Shown here: positions 45,073 to 58,100 of the stretch, in pieces
Position numbering within the stretch: position 1 is the first letter of the stretch
How the letters are laid out: the number at the start of each line of letters is the position of its first letter
Source: Lamellibrachia satsuma
Lineage: Eukaryota; Annelida; Polychaeta; Sabellida; Siboglinidae
Reading direction: 5' to 3'
Assembly: GCA_033239005.1 (NCBI GenBank)
Contig: BSQZ01000009.1
Span: 8,680,752-8,744,751, forward strand
Length of the DNA: 64,000 nt
The notes under the pieces: model-generated
The model's database searches: none
Seen by the model: only the letters and a program-made list of their open reading frames with translations
What the model was told of the DNA's origin: nothing
Translations under genes and position numbers: made by a program

Positions 45073-47310
45073 TGCTCCATGGGGCTCTGGTGGCATACCC
45101 CCACCGCTTTGGTATGGCAGTATTCCCCCGGGGTTATACCGCATACGTTTATTGCCCCATGCATAGACAGAAATAGAACACCCGTTAGTAAAACAAGACC
45201 GCTAAGCTCTTATCAGTTGACACTTGATAAAGTGATGCCGGCATGGACCAGTGACACTCGTGCTGCTAAACGGCAAGAACCCACTGGAGGCCCAGTGTTT
45301 ATACCGTACAGCACCCAGTCTTCATCATATATCTATAGATATACAGTACTAATAAGAGATTAATACTACATAGTCATATATACCTAATACCTTATTACGT
45401 GCACAGTCTATATCATAACATATTAACTATAACAGTAGCACTACTAAACATGATCGAAACTGAACTTTCTGAAGTGCTCTATGCATGTAAGCAAGCGGTC
45501 AAAATCTCATTATGCCCTGTTGGACATTCTTCTCTAAGGTCCCCAAAATATTTTTTCCCATCTTCCAACACATTCCCCAGCTGCTCCATCACAACTATTT
45601 CCACCTGCAGATCAAGATCTCTCGAAAGTTATCTGGCCAACTTGCCCAAGGACACGCCTCATGTAAAGAAATGTGCTCTCTCATTTAAGCTGTCAATTGT
45701 TTTAGTAGGCAACCTTTCATATGAATTGTCAAACAAATGCATAGAATGCAATGAATGTTGCAATGTGTACATAATGAGTTACATGACAGTGGTTCATACA
45801 ATGAAGACAAGGCAAACGACGACCAAAAAGGGGAGAGCCTCATTAAATGCAAATGACTTACTAAATAAAAAAAATCTTATTAATGAGCTGACATCTAGTA
45901 GAGTTTTATAAAAGCGTTACAAATATGCATACATGCACGCACACATTATTTATAAAACTGAACCCTACCCCTATAACATTTTATGTTGCATCCAATCAAT
46001 GTGACTACTGGGAAACACTTAATGTACGCTTCCCAAAGAAAAACAAACGTATCTGTAATATATTGATATTTCAGAACATTTTCTAAACTGTTACATTTAT
46101 TCACAAATACACACCTGAAAATAACGAGATGTTAGATCCTGTCTTCTGTTTATTCGTACAGCTGTAAGCCACACAGGAAATAATCATATTCGTTGTCCTA
46201 CAACTTTCTCCAGCAAGCCTCCAAGATGTTTGTCTTGAAGAGTTTAACACTAATGCATGTATGAACAACCCAACTGCCCACACTTATAACACAACTGCTG
46301 GGGCCACCCTCACCCAAATTATTTATCAATCTGGTGGCCATGCCCCATTAAGAACAAATGACAATGACAAATCTTCAAGTTAATTGGTTCCTGGTGTCAT
46401 CGTCACTGGCTACTAGCCCGATAAGTTTATACTTCTCTGGTAGCCACCTCATCTTCATTGCTTTTGTTTGCCTTATATTGTAAATGATGATGGTGAGGAG
46501 GAAATACATTAACTTACTTACTTACTTACTTACTTACATATGTCAGACAACTATTTTAACATGCTATGTTCACACTATAAACAGTACTATCCTATGTGTC
46601 TTGCAGTGGATGCAACTGTTTCTGCCATGCAATGAAATGCCGGCCAGTGGTCCACACCCGCTTCACTGCAGTGAGCTGGCTTGTCGCTCTTGTTTATAGG
46701 GGGGTGATTAATGATGTAACTCTATGGCCCCATGTCACAGTAGGCTAGTTACCCCATTGCAGCGGGGCGCCATTAAAATACCAACGTGGTGGCCCGATTT
46801 TTTTTATAATATGTTTGTTAGCTGTGTAGGGTGACGTATGCCTATTTTCACATTAGCAGTTTTATTTACGGCAACTTCGTCGACACAAATGTTGCATTCA
46901 TATTTTACATCAGAACAACGAAATCCAGTAAAAAATACTAATGTTCTCACTTACCGTGTAAGTAGCGTTGGAGGTAGTCGCGTGCATGTGTCAGACGGGA
47001 CAAAAGTGGGGTAGGCCTATCACCACTTGTGGGTTAATCCTCCCACCCTACCATACATAATTGTACTTCTAATTTCATGCATATAGCATTGTAGTAATCA
47101 CCTTAACTCCGTACAACTGGCAAGTGTACGTATGAAGGTCAGCCACATTATCTTCGCGCTGTGAATCTGTGATACCCGAGAACATTCTGCCGATGTATAA
47201 TCGAAATTGCCAGCTGCTAACTAGTAGAGACTCGCATTTCTAACGAAAGGTGAGGATCCATGCCACTGAAAATTAACTTGTCTAGGATAATTTTAACATG
47301 ATGAAAATGA
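45069..47310. other. No gene recognised
   Basis: Several open frames of 60-170 codons occur (for example 45399-45911 plus), but none shows a domain, splice context or composition that I can tie to a protein. A (CTTA)n run lies at about 46510-46538. The sequence around 46380-46500 looks like part of a dispersed repeat. Confidence 0.4.
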
Positions 47311-47318
47311 AAATAATG

Positions 47319-47319
<1 letters not shown>

Positions 47320-47374
<55 letters not shown>

Positions 47375-47376
47375 TG
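47320..47376. repeat. (TG)n(TGCG)n microsatellite
   Basis: Short TG run followed by about eleven GTGC units. It has the same motif as the tract upstream of copy G but no channel sequence nearby. Confidence 0.95.
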
Positions 47377-50200
47377 TAATTATATACAGTTAATTGTTAT
47401 TATATACAGTACCTATTATTGTAGCTATAATATGTTTATGTTATTAATAAATTGAGGTCAACTACCGGTTTGCGCTGCGCATTGATAAATAAATAAATTG
47501 AGATGACCCGACCGTGGGGACGTAGATGAACCCTTGGAAGTTCGCCGTCCGGGATGCAAAGCGTCCAGGAGTAATATAGCACACAAACATACGCACTCAC
47601 GGTCGATTATAAAAACATTATCCAGCATCGATAGCAGCAATTGATGGATCCATCACGTGACTCTTTTTCTAGCAACGTCAGGTCCGTCAAGCTTTCAACA
47701 AACATGGCCGGAAATGCAGAAATCTGTCGTGTTTCGTTTTTCGTTGAATGTTGGCTTCATGTACGCGTAGTTGTGATCGAAAGTATATGGAAACCTGCTG
47801 ACAAATATATTCCGTCCAGTCCATGAGTTGACATAACAAGCTTTGTATCTTCAGCATTTTGAAGCTTGATGGAGGTCGGGCTGTAGTAAACGTGACAACG
47901 GCGTACGCTCATTGGTCATAATTCCGATGGCGACGTCACAATATGGATCCATCTAATAGAGCTTACAACGAACAAAAGGACGAATATTATAAAGATACCA
48001 CCGACTTTTTATTCATAACATACAGCAGGACAAGTTCGTCTTACGCCGACGTCACTCGTCAATGTGAAAACATGATCACCACGTCACCATTCAAGAAGCA
48101 CGTGCGTACGTACATTACCACACATAACATCGCATGTACCCACGCACGACGAACGAACGAAAGCGAACAGTGGACACGAACATCTTGAGCAGGCACAAAC
48201 ACGATACAATATCAATGCATACCTACATGCATACCCGTGAAATAGATAGCAGAAGGTCGGCACATTATAAAACAATGGCTGTACGGCTCGAAAGCACACC
48301 GAGACTAGCCCACGAGCCCCCACCAACTACATCGACAATTACACAAAGCTGCGCGATGCAAAACCCATCCCAAACATACCCACAAAACACGAGTCCGATC
48401 TAACCCTAAAGGAACTTGTTTAAATAACATTTATCTGAATAATAAATATGTACTTGCATATAAACATATTGTATAGACCGTTTAAGATCGCTAAATACCA
48501 TCGTCTTTGAGAGGCTATACGTCTTACTGACGTCGTACCCAACTCATTCTTTCTACACTGCCCACAAAGTGTTGCGGCTGTATCTATATAGAAATTACCC
48601 TTTTGCAAAGTACGGGACATTTCAATTCCATGGGGTTAGACTGATGCAGCTGTCATAGCCAACCTTCATACCGTAATCAACACATATTAATATTCCTGCA
48701 GTCTAATCTTCCCGCCACTGCACACAGGCGATGCTTTGCTACATTATCGTGTATACGTTCTTACATAATTAATTAATCCAGTCTGCTTAGTCCGAACTAA
48801 TTTTGCGTAGATAGAGCATTTCACCTCACATATATCTATGCTAGTATTAGTAAATATTAATATTAGGGCACCATTAAATCTAATTCAATGACGTTCACTC
48901 TTAGCTAAAACGACCTAGACAATAATCCACACACGGAATGGGATTCGAGTCGTCGCTATTATACACATAATATAAATGGCGTCATCTGGCGATGACATTT
49001 CATGTTCTACACCCATTTAAGCAAACCATTTAAGCATACGTGTAGGCATAAACGTACACTGTTGTGCGTCACTTTGAACATGAGCCCTGTGAGCCGAGGA
49101 TTGAGCTATAGAAATGAAATTATTACTACATGACTTAACTCAATTCAGTTGCATTAAATGCTTATTTATGGTTACCTATTCTTACATATGGACGAATGTG
49201 TGATTATGTTGTGAGACTCGTTTTGGTAACCATGATGGGAAGGGACACGCTGAAGTCAGCATTCTGGTGTATATTCGGCGAAAATCAGACATTTTAAGCT
49301 TACGATTCTCCATAATTCAATACTTCATGAAAACAATGCGCCAACAAACACCTCTTCGATGTCCAAAAGAACTCGACTGAGCTGTGGCTGTGCGAACAAC
49401 AAATGGGACTTCATACGACCCGAAAGCTACCACAAGAATCTGATCCAGCCACACACATGCAACAGAAGCTCCACAATTACCTCATTATGCTTTGCATTCA
49501 CCTGTAAAAGATGGGGGTAGCTTATCAACGTATTGTGGAGTCACCGGATACTGTGTCCATAAAAGGCCTAGATTATTAACATATCAATAACAGAAGTAAT
49601 ATTTCTTCACCACAAAAAGCGATATACCACTATGGGGGCAATAGTCGTTTAAATTGCAGTAACGCGCCCTCAAATCATGCATAGGTGTTGTATCTACAAA
49701 CTGGGGGTGGTATATTCGTATGAAGGTGGCTTTGCCAGTCAGAAGGTTGCCCCTGTGTCATCAAGCCATTGCAATATTGGTTGTGGTGAAAGATGCAGTA
49801 TCAGGGCAAATCGGATTCAGTACACGTCATGGTGGTCTCTACTCGGTCAAGGATTTGAGGAGAGATGCATCCTAGCCGCCAGGGGTTTCTGATTAAATCA
49901 GTATCCCTGGCAAATCGACCTGTTGAAACGCTGATGGTTTCAGTTGCTGTGTTAACTGCTCACAGGAATTTACGAGGCCGGCATACGAAAACTTAACATT
50001 AATTGGGAGTGGACCCATCGCCGTGGGTCGGAGAGGTAATGATAGGCATTTCGTTGAAATGTGTATTGAAGTTTAGGGGCGGGCGCGTCTACTAGTTCAC
50101 AGAAACACGTCGACCAGCATAAACTGACAAATCCACCTTTGAACAGGTCGATCTTCAAGGGGTACCACTGTGCTACTCACACCCCTGGCTAGCGAGGGTG
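47377..50200. other. Intergenic region downstream of TBC1D25, no gene recognised
   Basis: A segment at about 47510-47595 ('gacgtagatgaacccttggaag') resembles 55480-55555 and is probably a dispersed repeat. Short open frames at 47641-47826, 47943-48188 and 49677-49892 lack any recognisable feature. The 3' UTR of TBC1D25 should extend into the right end of this interval. Confidence 0.4.
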
Positions 50201-50211
50201 GGGAGATGGGA

Positions 50212-52136
50212 TCAAACCCCGAGGTCTTCGGACGCGCTATCGTCGTCTACCTGTTGGACGTCTGCGTGCGACTTGAGATAGGTTGCGTAGAGCGAGCGCG
50301 CGTCGCGCAGCACGCACTGCACGTTGTGTTTGCGCACGAGACGGTCGAAGTGGACAGCGATGTCGTTATGATCGAGCCGCTTCGACATGATGTGCTCCTT
50401 TTGCTGCATCATCAGCGACAGACACAGGAACATGAGGAAGGGCTTGCCACCGCCGAACTCGTGCGGCGGAGGCAGCTGGGGGAGCCGCGGAGGCTGGTGC
50501 GTGAAGTTCACGGTCGGGACCACGACATTGGTGTCGTCATGACGAAGGGGACTGGCCGGCAAGGAACGCAGGGTTGTGGTATCTGGGGTTAGACCGAGAC
50601 CCTGCTGTTGCTGGCAATTGCCGGAAATATCGGGAGCTGAGTTCGTTCTCGGGAGGGGTGTCCGGTGGTGACAGTCGGTATGCTCACCGGAATCCCCGTG
50701 GTCTTCACTCACCTCAGTCGTGAGGACATCGAGAGGCGCCACCAGGCAGACGCACCGATCCAACTTGCATTCACTGCATTTAACCACCGGCTTATCGGCA
50801 TAATGGTTGTTGTCCATTTCTAAAACTCCTTGGTCATCTGTGACTTCACAGGCTGCCCCAGATTGACAATGAACTACGATATTTACTGGAGACGATTGAC
50901 GAATCTTACCATTGTCAGTGCAGCTGTTCCGGCACCCTTTTGTGACATCGTCACTAAAATTGAAGCAATTTGAAGTTGCGTTATATTCTGGTCCTTGGAC
51001 AGATTCTGCATCGGTTGCACACTGGTCGAGACTTTTGGAATGCTTCGCATCGTTTGACAGTTCAACAGATGCGGATGGATTGCTGACAGTATTTGAATCA
51101 TTCTCTCTCACAAGCTTTGAGCAGTGAGATTGCTTCTTTTCGGAATCACTGCGATTTGCCCCTGCCTTGATACTAGCTGGTCCATTCGTTGGGGTGACGC
51201 CATTGGTGAGAGACTGCGTCGTGGCGCCACTCTGTAGATGGAGTCTCCGCGAACAAGTGGCGATGTAAGAATCGGTGGGAGAGCCCGGCCCAGGGGAACT
51301 AACACCGTGGTTGTAGTACACTGCATCGACCAGATCGAGCTGACCGTCGGGGCAGTCCGGCGGCAGAGAACTCCACAGAACGTCGAGCATGTGGAGGGCG
51401 TCGTCGAACGGGAACTCCCTCTTGAGTTCCAACAGGAGCCAGCGGTAGCAGAAGAGCAGGCCGTGTGCGTGGGCCTGACAGAGGTACTCGAAGAACTCCG
51501 GCTCGTGGTGCTGCAGCAGCAGCGTGAGATGCGCGAACTGCGTCGTCATTGCCTCGCCGTCGGGCAGGAAGTTGCTCTTGAGCCGGCGCATCAGCCCGCA
51601 GAAGCACACGTAGGCGTGGGCCTCGTCGTTCTGGATGACCAGCAGCGTCGACGCGATATCGCTCATGCCCTGGCAGTACGAGACGTCCGGATGGGTGAGC
51701 GCGAACGTGACCAGCAGGTTGAAGAGCGACTCCAGATTGGCGTTGTCGTCGGCGCCGGCGTAGAACGAGTGGCTGCGGTCGGTCCGTCGCACGTCCTTCT
51801 TCACCATCACCGTGATGACCCGGACTTCGTCCGTCGCGTTGCCGTGCAGGAATGGTTCCCGCCACTCGTCGCACAGCCGGTAGTATTCGGCCGATTTCAT
51901 CCGGAGATATTCGAACCGCACACGACCATTCAGGCCCTCGGGATAGATGTTGAGGAGATGCCGCCAGACAACCTTGCGCAGGGACGGTTCGACGCCGCCG
52001 CGGTAGACACACAGGCGGAACTGTTCCGGCTGGCTGAGGTGACCGACTGGGTCGAGGAATGTGTGGAACTCGGCATCCGACATGGGAGCTTTCACGGGGA
52101 CCGTCTGATCCGTTTCAGTTGGCGCGTTCTTTAGAC
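50212..52136 (-). CDS. TBC1D25: TBC1D25 last exon (TBC domain and C-terminus)
   Basis: The acceptor is 'ttttcccag' with the exon starting at 52136 in phase 1. The reading passes LKNAPTE to KAPMSDAEFHTF and on to the stop at 50212-50214. The TBC domain covers about the first 250 residues of the exon. Residues about 270-540 are a low-complexity, Ser/Asn/Cys-rich variable insert typical of the family's divergent middle, and the last 90 residues are again conserved. The exon is GC-richer in its conserved parts than in the insert. Confidence 0.92.
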
Positions 52137-55100
52137 CTGGGAAAATATGCGATTATATATCGTTTCCAGTCATGTGAGAATACGCTTACATCGTATCCAG
52201 ACTAGATCAGTTGCATTTTATCGATTCCAGTTACACGCCAATTACAAACACCAATCCCACCTCAAAAAATACAAATCACAATTATCAATTCTAATTACAA
52301 TTATTAATTTCATATCGAAATAAAAGTGTGTGAACAGAACAACCATAGACATAACGAGGGGGAGGGAGGGAGGCAGGGAGGCAGGGAGGGAGGGGGGGAG
52401 GGAGGGAGGGAGGGAGGGAGGGAGGAGAGGAGAGGGAGACTAATATTTACAACAGCCACTTCCGTATATTATTGCTTTCCATTCGTGTTACAACAAAACA
52501 AACCATAAGAACTGTTACACCTACCGGTAATACAAACCACAGTCTAAACAAAGCAGAAAAGATGCAACAGGATTAGTTAATAATAAACTGTAACAGGAAA
52601 AAAAGAGTTTTCACATCCATTTACAGAGGGCCATTTTGAAGAATATTCAACATACAAACTGACCCATCACTCGACTGACTTGCGACACGGTCCGTGTGAC
52701 CTGGTTGCTGATTGACTCAGTGAAACTATCCAACCGTGACTGTGGAAAGCGACACGCTTCTTCGTTTTTTCCAGTGACATCATTTTGTCCAATAATGTCC
52801 CATTCGTCCAGGCCTACAAGTGTCAGATTTTAAACAGTGCCAATAAGGTAAAAACCCTGATGCACCACAACCTGTATCAAACTGGCTACAATACGGATGG
52901 TAGTTTTACTATTCAGGCATATAGTAATATAATTATTTGTAGTTGTAGGATTAGATTTTGTAGCTTTTTTTGGACAAAATTACAAAATTATTGGTTTCCA
53001 CCATTTTAATAAGTGACATGTGGCGCCAACGTTGGATGCCAGTACATTTAACATGGTAAATTCATGAGGGATGTTGCACTGTGTTGTACAATACTGACGA
53101 TCTTTGATCACGCACATGTAAAATTACCCTAAATGAGACAGAACACCATCCTGAAATGTTAATATTTTGTTTACCAAATAAAGGATTACGCACAGTTAAA
53201 AATGGTGGCTACAGGACTCATTTTGGGGCTGTAATTCGTAAAATATAGCACATATTTAAGTTGAAGGATGAATTCTTCTGAAAGCATAGCAACTACAAGC
53301 CTACTGAACTAACAGATTATTGCCACTATCCCTAAGAATAGATGGGTGCAATTTAGACATTGTACTGTAACACAATAATGAAATACAGACTGCTGAAATC
53401 CTTCTCGGAAATGTTTTTAAATGTTCTTTTCCATTTTCGTGCACCTGGTACACCCATTGTTCTTTGTCCTTTCATTCCTGAATGCTGCATAGATTATCTG
53501 CACCAATATGTCTACACATTAAGCAAATTTAAGATATGTAGCTTATCAAGCACCTGAAAACAGATAACAGGTTCGTTTCTGGGTGCTTAAACCCTGTTCA
53601 CATTATGTGGCGTTAGACACAATTTGCATGTAAACGCTTAGTTCTTTTGCAGAAGTGCTCAGGTATAGTTACTTATTCACTGGTTAAAATATCAGCCAAT
53701 TCTGAGATATCAACTTTTGAAATTTCCTAAAAATTGGTTGATTTTACACGGAATGATCCACTTATATACTTGTTTTTAAATTTACATTTATTTCCTTCAA
53801 AATACATTTGAAAATAACCCATATTTTTATCATTGTGGATTAGGCACCTCCAGAAGTGGCATTTCTCGTCTTTGTAAAATGTGCATCCTCTACGAGTGGC
53901 AATCTTTATCACTGTGAATTGTGCAATGGGTGAGGCAGATAATTGTGATAATGTTATACTAGGAGGTCTGCAAAGTTAAATAACTGCCTTGCTGTTTCCT
54001 TTACGTTTTTTTCATCATGTCACCCACCCCAAAAAAAGTGTCCCTTAACAATGCAATAAAATATTTTCCAATGTTCTTGCACCCATAACGACAACTGAAC
54101 TTACCCGGTAGCCAGTGTTGCAAAGGCATGCAATGTACAAAGATAAATGTCTACGATATATGTCAATGATGCATGGGTTCCTGTTATACATGGGTTCCCG
54201 GTACACGTACCCAGTATTCATTTGTTGCCTACAGAACTGCCATAGATCTGCTAGTTGCCACCCTGACATTTTACCACAAACCAATTTTCACCTGCTTCCA
54301 TTTTTGGCCCTTACCCTTAAGTTTACCTGATAAAAAACATGAAGCTAATAACAAGTGACAAGTTGGAAGCAGGTGCTTTCCAGGCAGCTAAATGTCAGAG
54401 AGCCATTTGGCAGAAGATCGCTGTTCTCTGGGTGATCAATTATGACTTGTAACACTGCAGCAGTGACATAACACAAGCACTTAAAGGTCCCACATCAACA
54501 AGTTTTTTTGGCTTGTCTCTGTTTAGAATCATTTCGCGAAAATCAAGCCTACCTAGTTTCCACTATGACATGCTAGCTCTAGTATCCACTACGACGCGCT
54601 AACTCTAGTATCCACTACGACATGCTAGCTCTAGTATCTACTGTACAAATTTATTATTTAGTTTTGGTTGAATCATTGGACAATCTATTAAATTATTTTT
54701 GACCGGATCAGGTCAAAATGCGACAAATGTGGTCTGGCTCTATACACTGTAGCGTAATGGTATTCACACTTTTGAAAGTTACCCGATCTAACGAGCACAG
54801 TCAATTACATCGATGATTTCACCAAAAATATGCATTTCTTTATTAAACCAACTGTGTATATTACTTAAACTATTCATGCACATCTGAACATCAACGAACC
54901 TGGTTGGCAATGGATTAAATGAATTGCATAGGGAGCTTGAACAGATGCAGTGTTGACTATTACTTCAGTTAATGGTCAATATAAATGTTTGTATAAAAGT
55001 AAGTGCGTGGCACATGCAAAGTGCACATGCCAAACATTTCTGAACAATACCATTGACCTACTAACTGAAAATAGATTTTAACAAAATGTTGGCAACATGT

Positions 55101-58100
55101 TCGTAAGAGAACGATTATAATAACGTGTTTTGGCTTTTTCTCAGATTAGTCATTTCATAAAATAGTATTACATTTTATAGTATTATAGTTGTAGTGATAG
55201 ACTATACATAGCTACGGTCGAACCAAAATGAATTTAACTAGCAAAAATACCCATCCTAGTGACGGGATAACTTGGTAGTTTGTAAGTTAACGTCATTATC
55301 AGAAATTTTATTTTATTTTTCATGGAAGAAAGGTTATATATGGTAGAAATAGTATAAGAAGTTTTTCATGGTTAGGCAAGCAGCGGCGGTTTCCGTAAGT
55401 TGGAACAATCATAATTTGATTATTCATATAAAGGGTAACAGTGGGTTGAATAAAAAATAAGTGTTACATCTCCTTCCTGGGGTTGTAGATGAACCCGTGA
55501 AAGTTTGGCACCCGAGGTATGTGTAGGAGGAATACCATAACATACATACAAGCATACTCTAGTTCAATAATTGTAAGATAGTTTGCCCAATGATTTCATC
55601 AAACTAAATAACACATTTGCACAAATGAATTAGCATGCATAGTAGATACTAGTATATTGACTTTATTTCAAATGAGTCTGAAAAACCAGTTTGTGGAAGC
55701 AGAGTTTAAACTGCATCTGCAACATATAATTATGCTCATGGATTCAAACAATAACTTTTGACAAATTACCTAATTTCCACAATTGTCCTTGTTGGGAAAA
55801 TACTGAAAAGTCAAGACCAAGTTACCGAGTTTGTCATGAAGAAGCTCTCCCTGTTCAAAAGGCTTGACCTCAACCTTGAGCCTCAGGAACGGGTCGGAGG
55901 AACTAAGGAACGCTGCATCCACGTCCCAGTCAGAAACCATGGCCAGGTAGATGGCCTTACCATCCTTCACGTTAGCTTGATAACTCACAGAAAATGCCCT
56001 GAAAAATAACAGAATTATTATTATTCAAACAGGGGATGATAAATTATTGGAACAAATAATATATTACTGTGTACTTTGTGAATGCTAGCATCATGAATAT
56101 ATGAAGTCCCGCACTGGATAAAAATCAGAACTAAAATTGTTATGTAAATGGGCATATTGAACATGTATTGGTACAAAGCTTCAAGGTAATCCTGGGCATG
56201 ACTTACTCAGTGATGTTGAAGGCCTTTGCCAGAAGCTTCTGAAGCACTTGGAAGGAAGTGAGACGAGGGTCCACGCACAACTTCTTGCATTCGGGCTGCA
56301 TCAGACCCTCACATTTCTGCAAGGAGCAGACTGACAGTAATCATAGAAATACAACCATCTGCACCAACATGACATCGCTACACTGTACACAGGTCAGTGG
56401 TATATCTATGGGCCGGGTCGGGCCTATTCTCACTTTCACTGTAGGTCAGCAAGGAATTGCTTATTTGTGATTTACATTTAGAGGTGCACACCACCTGTAA
56501 AACTAATAAAAAAATCTGTAAGATCGCAAGTGAACCCATATCTATCATCTATGCTCACTGTGCAAACATGGATATTCTTGCTCTTCAAACATGTTTTGAA
56601 CCGGAACTACATGACTATTTCAGAAAGTTTAACAACTGGTTCTGCATGCAGTGTTTAGATACTATATTTCCTTTTAGTAATGTCAGTAATGATGAGCTGA
56701 TATATCACTGTTTTGGCATAGATGATGATATGGTAGAGTTATATGAGGAATGTACAGATTTAAACTTTCAGCCATTTAACTATACTGTGAATAATGAATA
56801 TTCATTAGGTGATAACGCTGATCCAGATATCAACTTCTATAACAGATTACAGGTAGATAGTCGTTATTATACTGATGATCAATTTAATAGGAAACTTTCT
56901 TGTAGGAAACAGGTATCAGAGTATTTCTCTTTGATACATTATAACTGTCGAAGTATAGTAAAAAACTTTAATATGCTAAAGGATCATGTTACAACCCTGG
57001 ATGTGATGTTTGATGTTATCGCCCTTTCAGAAACTTGGCTAAATGATAGCAGTAGTGATACAGTAAATTTGGATGGTTATGACTTTGTGTCATGTCCTAG
57101 GAGCTCCAAAAAAGGAGGAGGAGTTGGTTTATACATAAAAAATTCATTACAACACAAATACCTCCCCCCTCTGTCAAAAAGTATTCATAATTGTGCTGAA
57201 ATTGTAACTGCTGAGGTAAAGTTGAGAAATGGTAAAAGAATAATGGTATGTTGCATATACAGAGCATCAAACACAGATCTGACATTGCTAAATGAACATA
57301 TAAACTTCATTTTTAGTAAAAATCGTACTAAAACAGTATATTTATGTGGAGACTTTAATGTTGATTTACTACAGTACGATAAACATGCTGATACAAATCA
57401 TTTTGTTGATCAGTTATTCAGTTTTGGGTTACACCCTCTGATAACTAGACCCACTAGAATTACACGTGGTACTAAAACACTAATAGATAATATTTTTACC
57501 ACAGACTTGTGTTCCCACAAACAGAGTGGTTTAATAATAAATGACATCAGTGACCATCTGCCTATATATGTAGTGACTGAATATATACACCACGAAGCAA
57601 AACATAAAACATACATAAAGAAGAGACTAGTTAACGAGGAAAGAAAGAGAGCTTTCATAAAAGACTTAGAGAAATGTAACTGGGATGAAATAGTGAGAGA
57701 GAAGGATGTCAACATTACATATAATAAATTTATCAAATTGTTTACAAATTTGTATAACTCAAATTGTCCCGTCAGTAATTGTACACATGATACAGTGAAA
57801 AACAAGAGACCCGATAAACCATGGATGACAAATTCATTAAAAAATGCTTGTAAAAAAAAAAAACTTACTATATAGACAATTCTTAAAAAACAGAACACAT
57901 GAAAAACAAGAAAAATACAAGAAATATAAAAATAAACTGACTGCCATATTGAGATATTCAGAAAAACAGCATTACTCCGACCTTCTAGAATTAAACAAGA
58001 CGAACATGAAAGAAACATGGAGAATTTTAAATACTCCAATTAATAAAAAGCAAAAAGGATCGGAATATCCTACCCAGTTTAAAGACAATACTAATAAAGT

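Noticed and set aside
45399..45911. 170-codon plus-strand frame as a gene
   Set aside because: No recognisable domain, splice signal or coding-like composition. Kept only as a remark in the intergenic entry.
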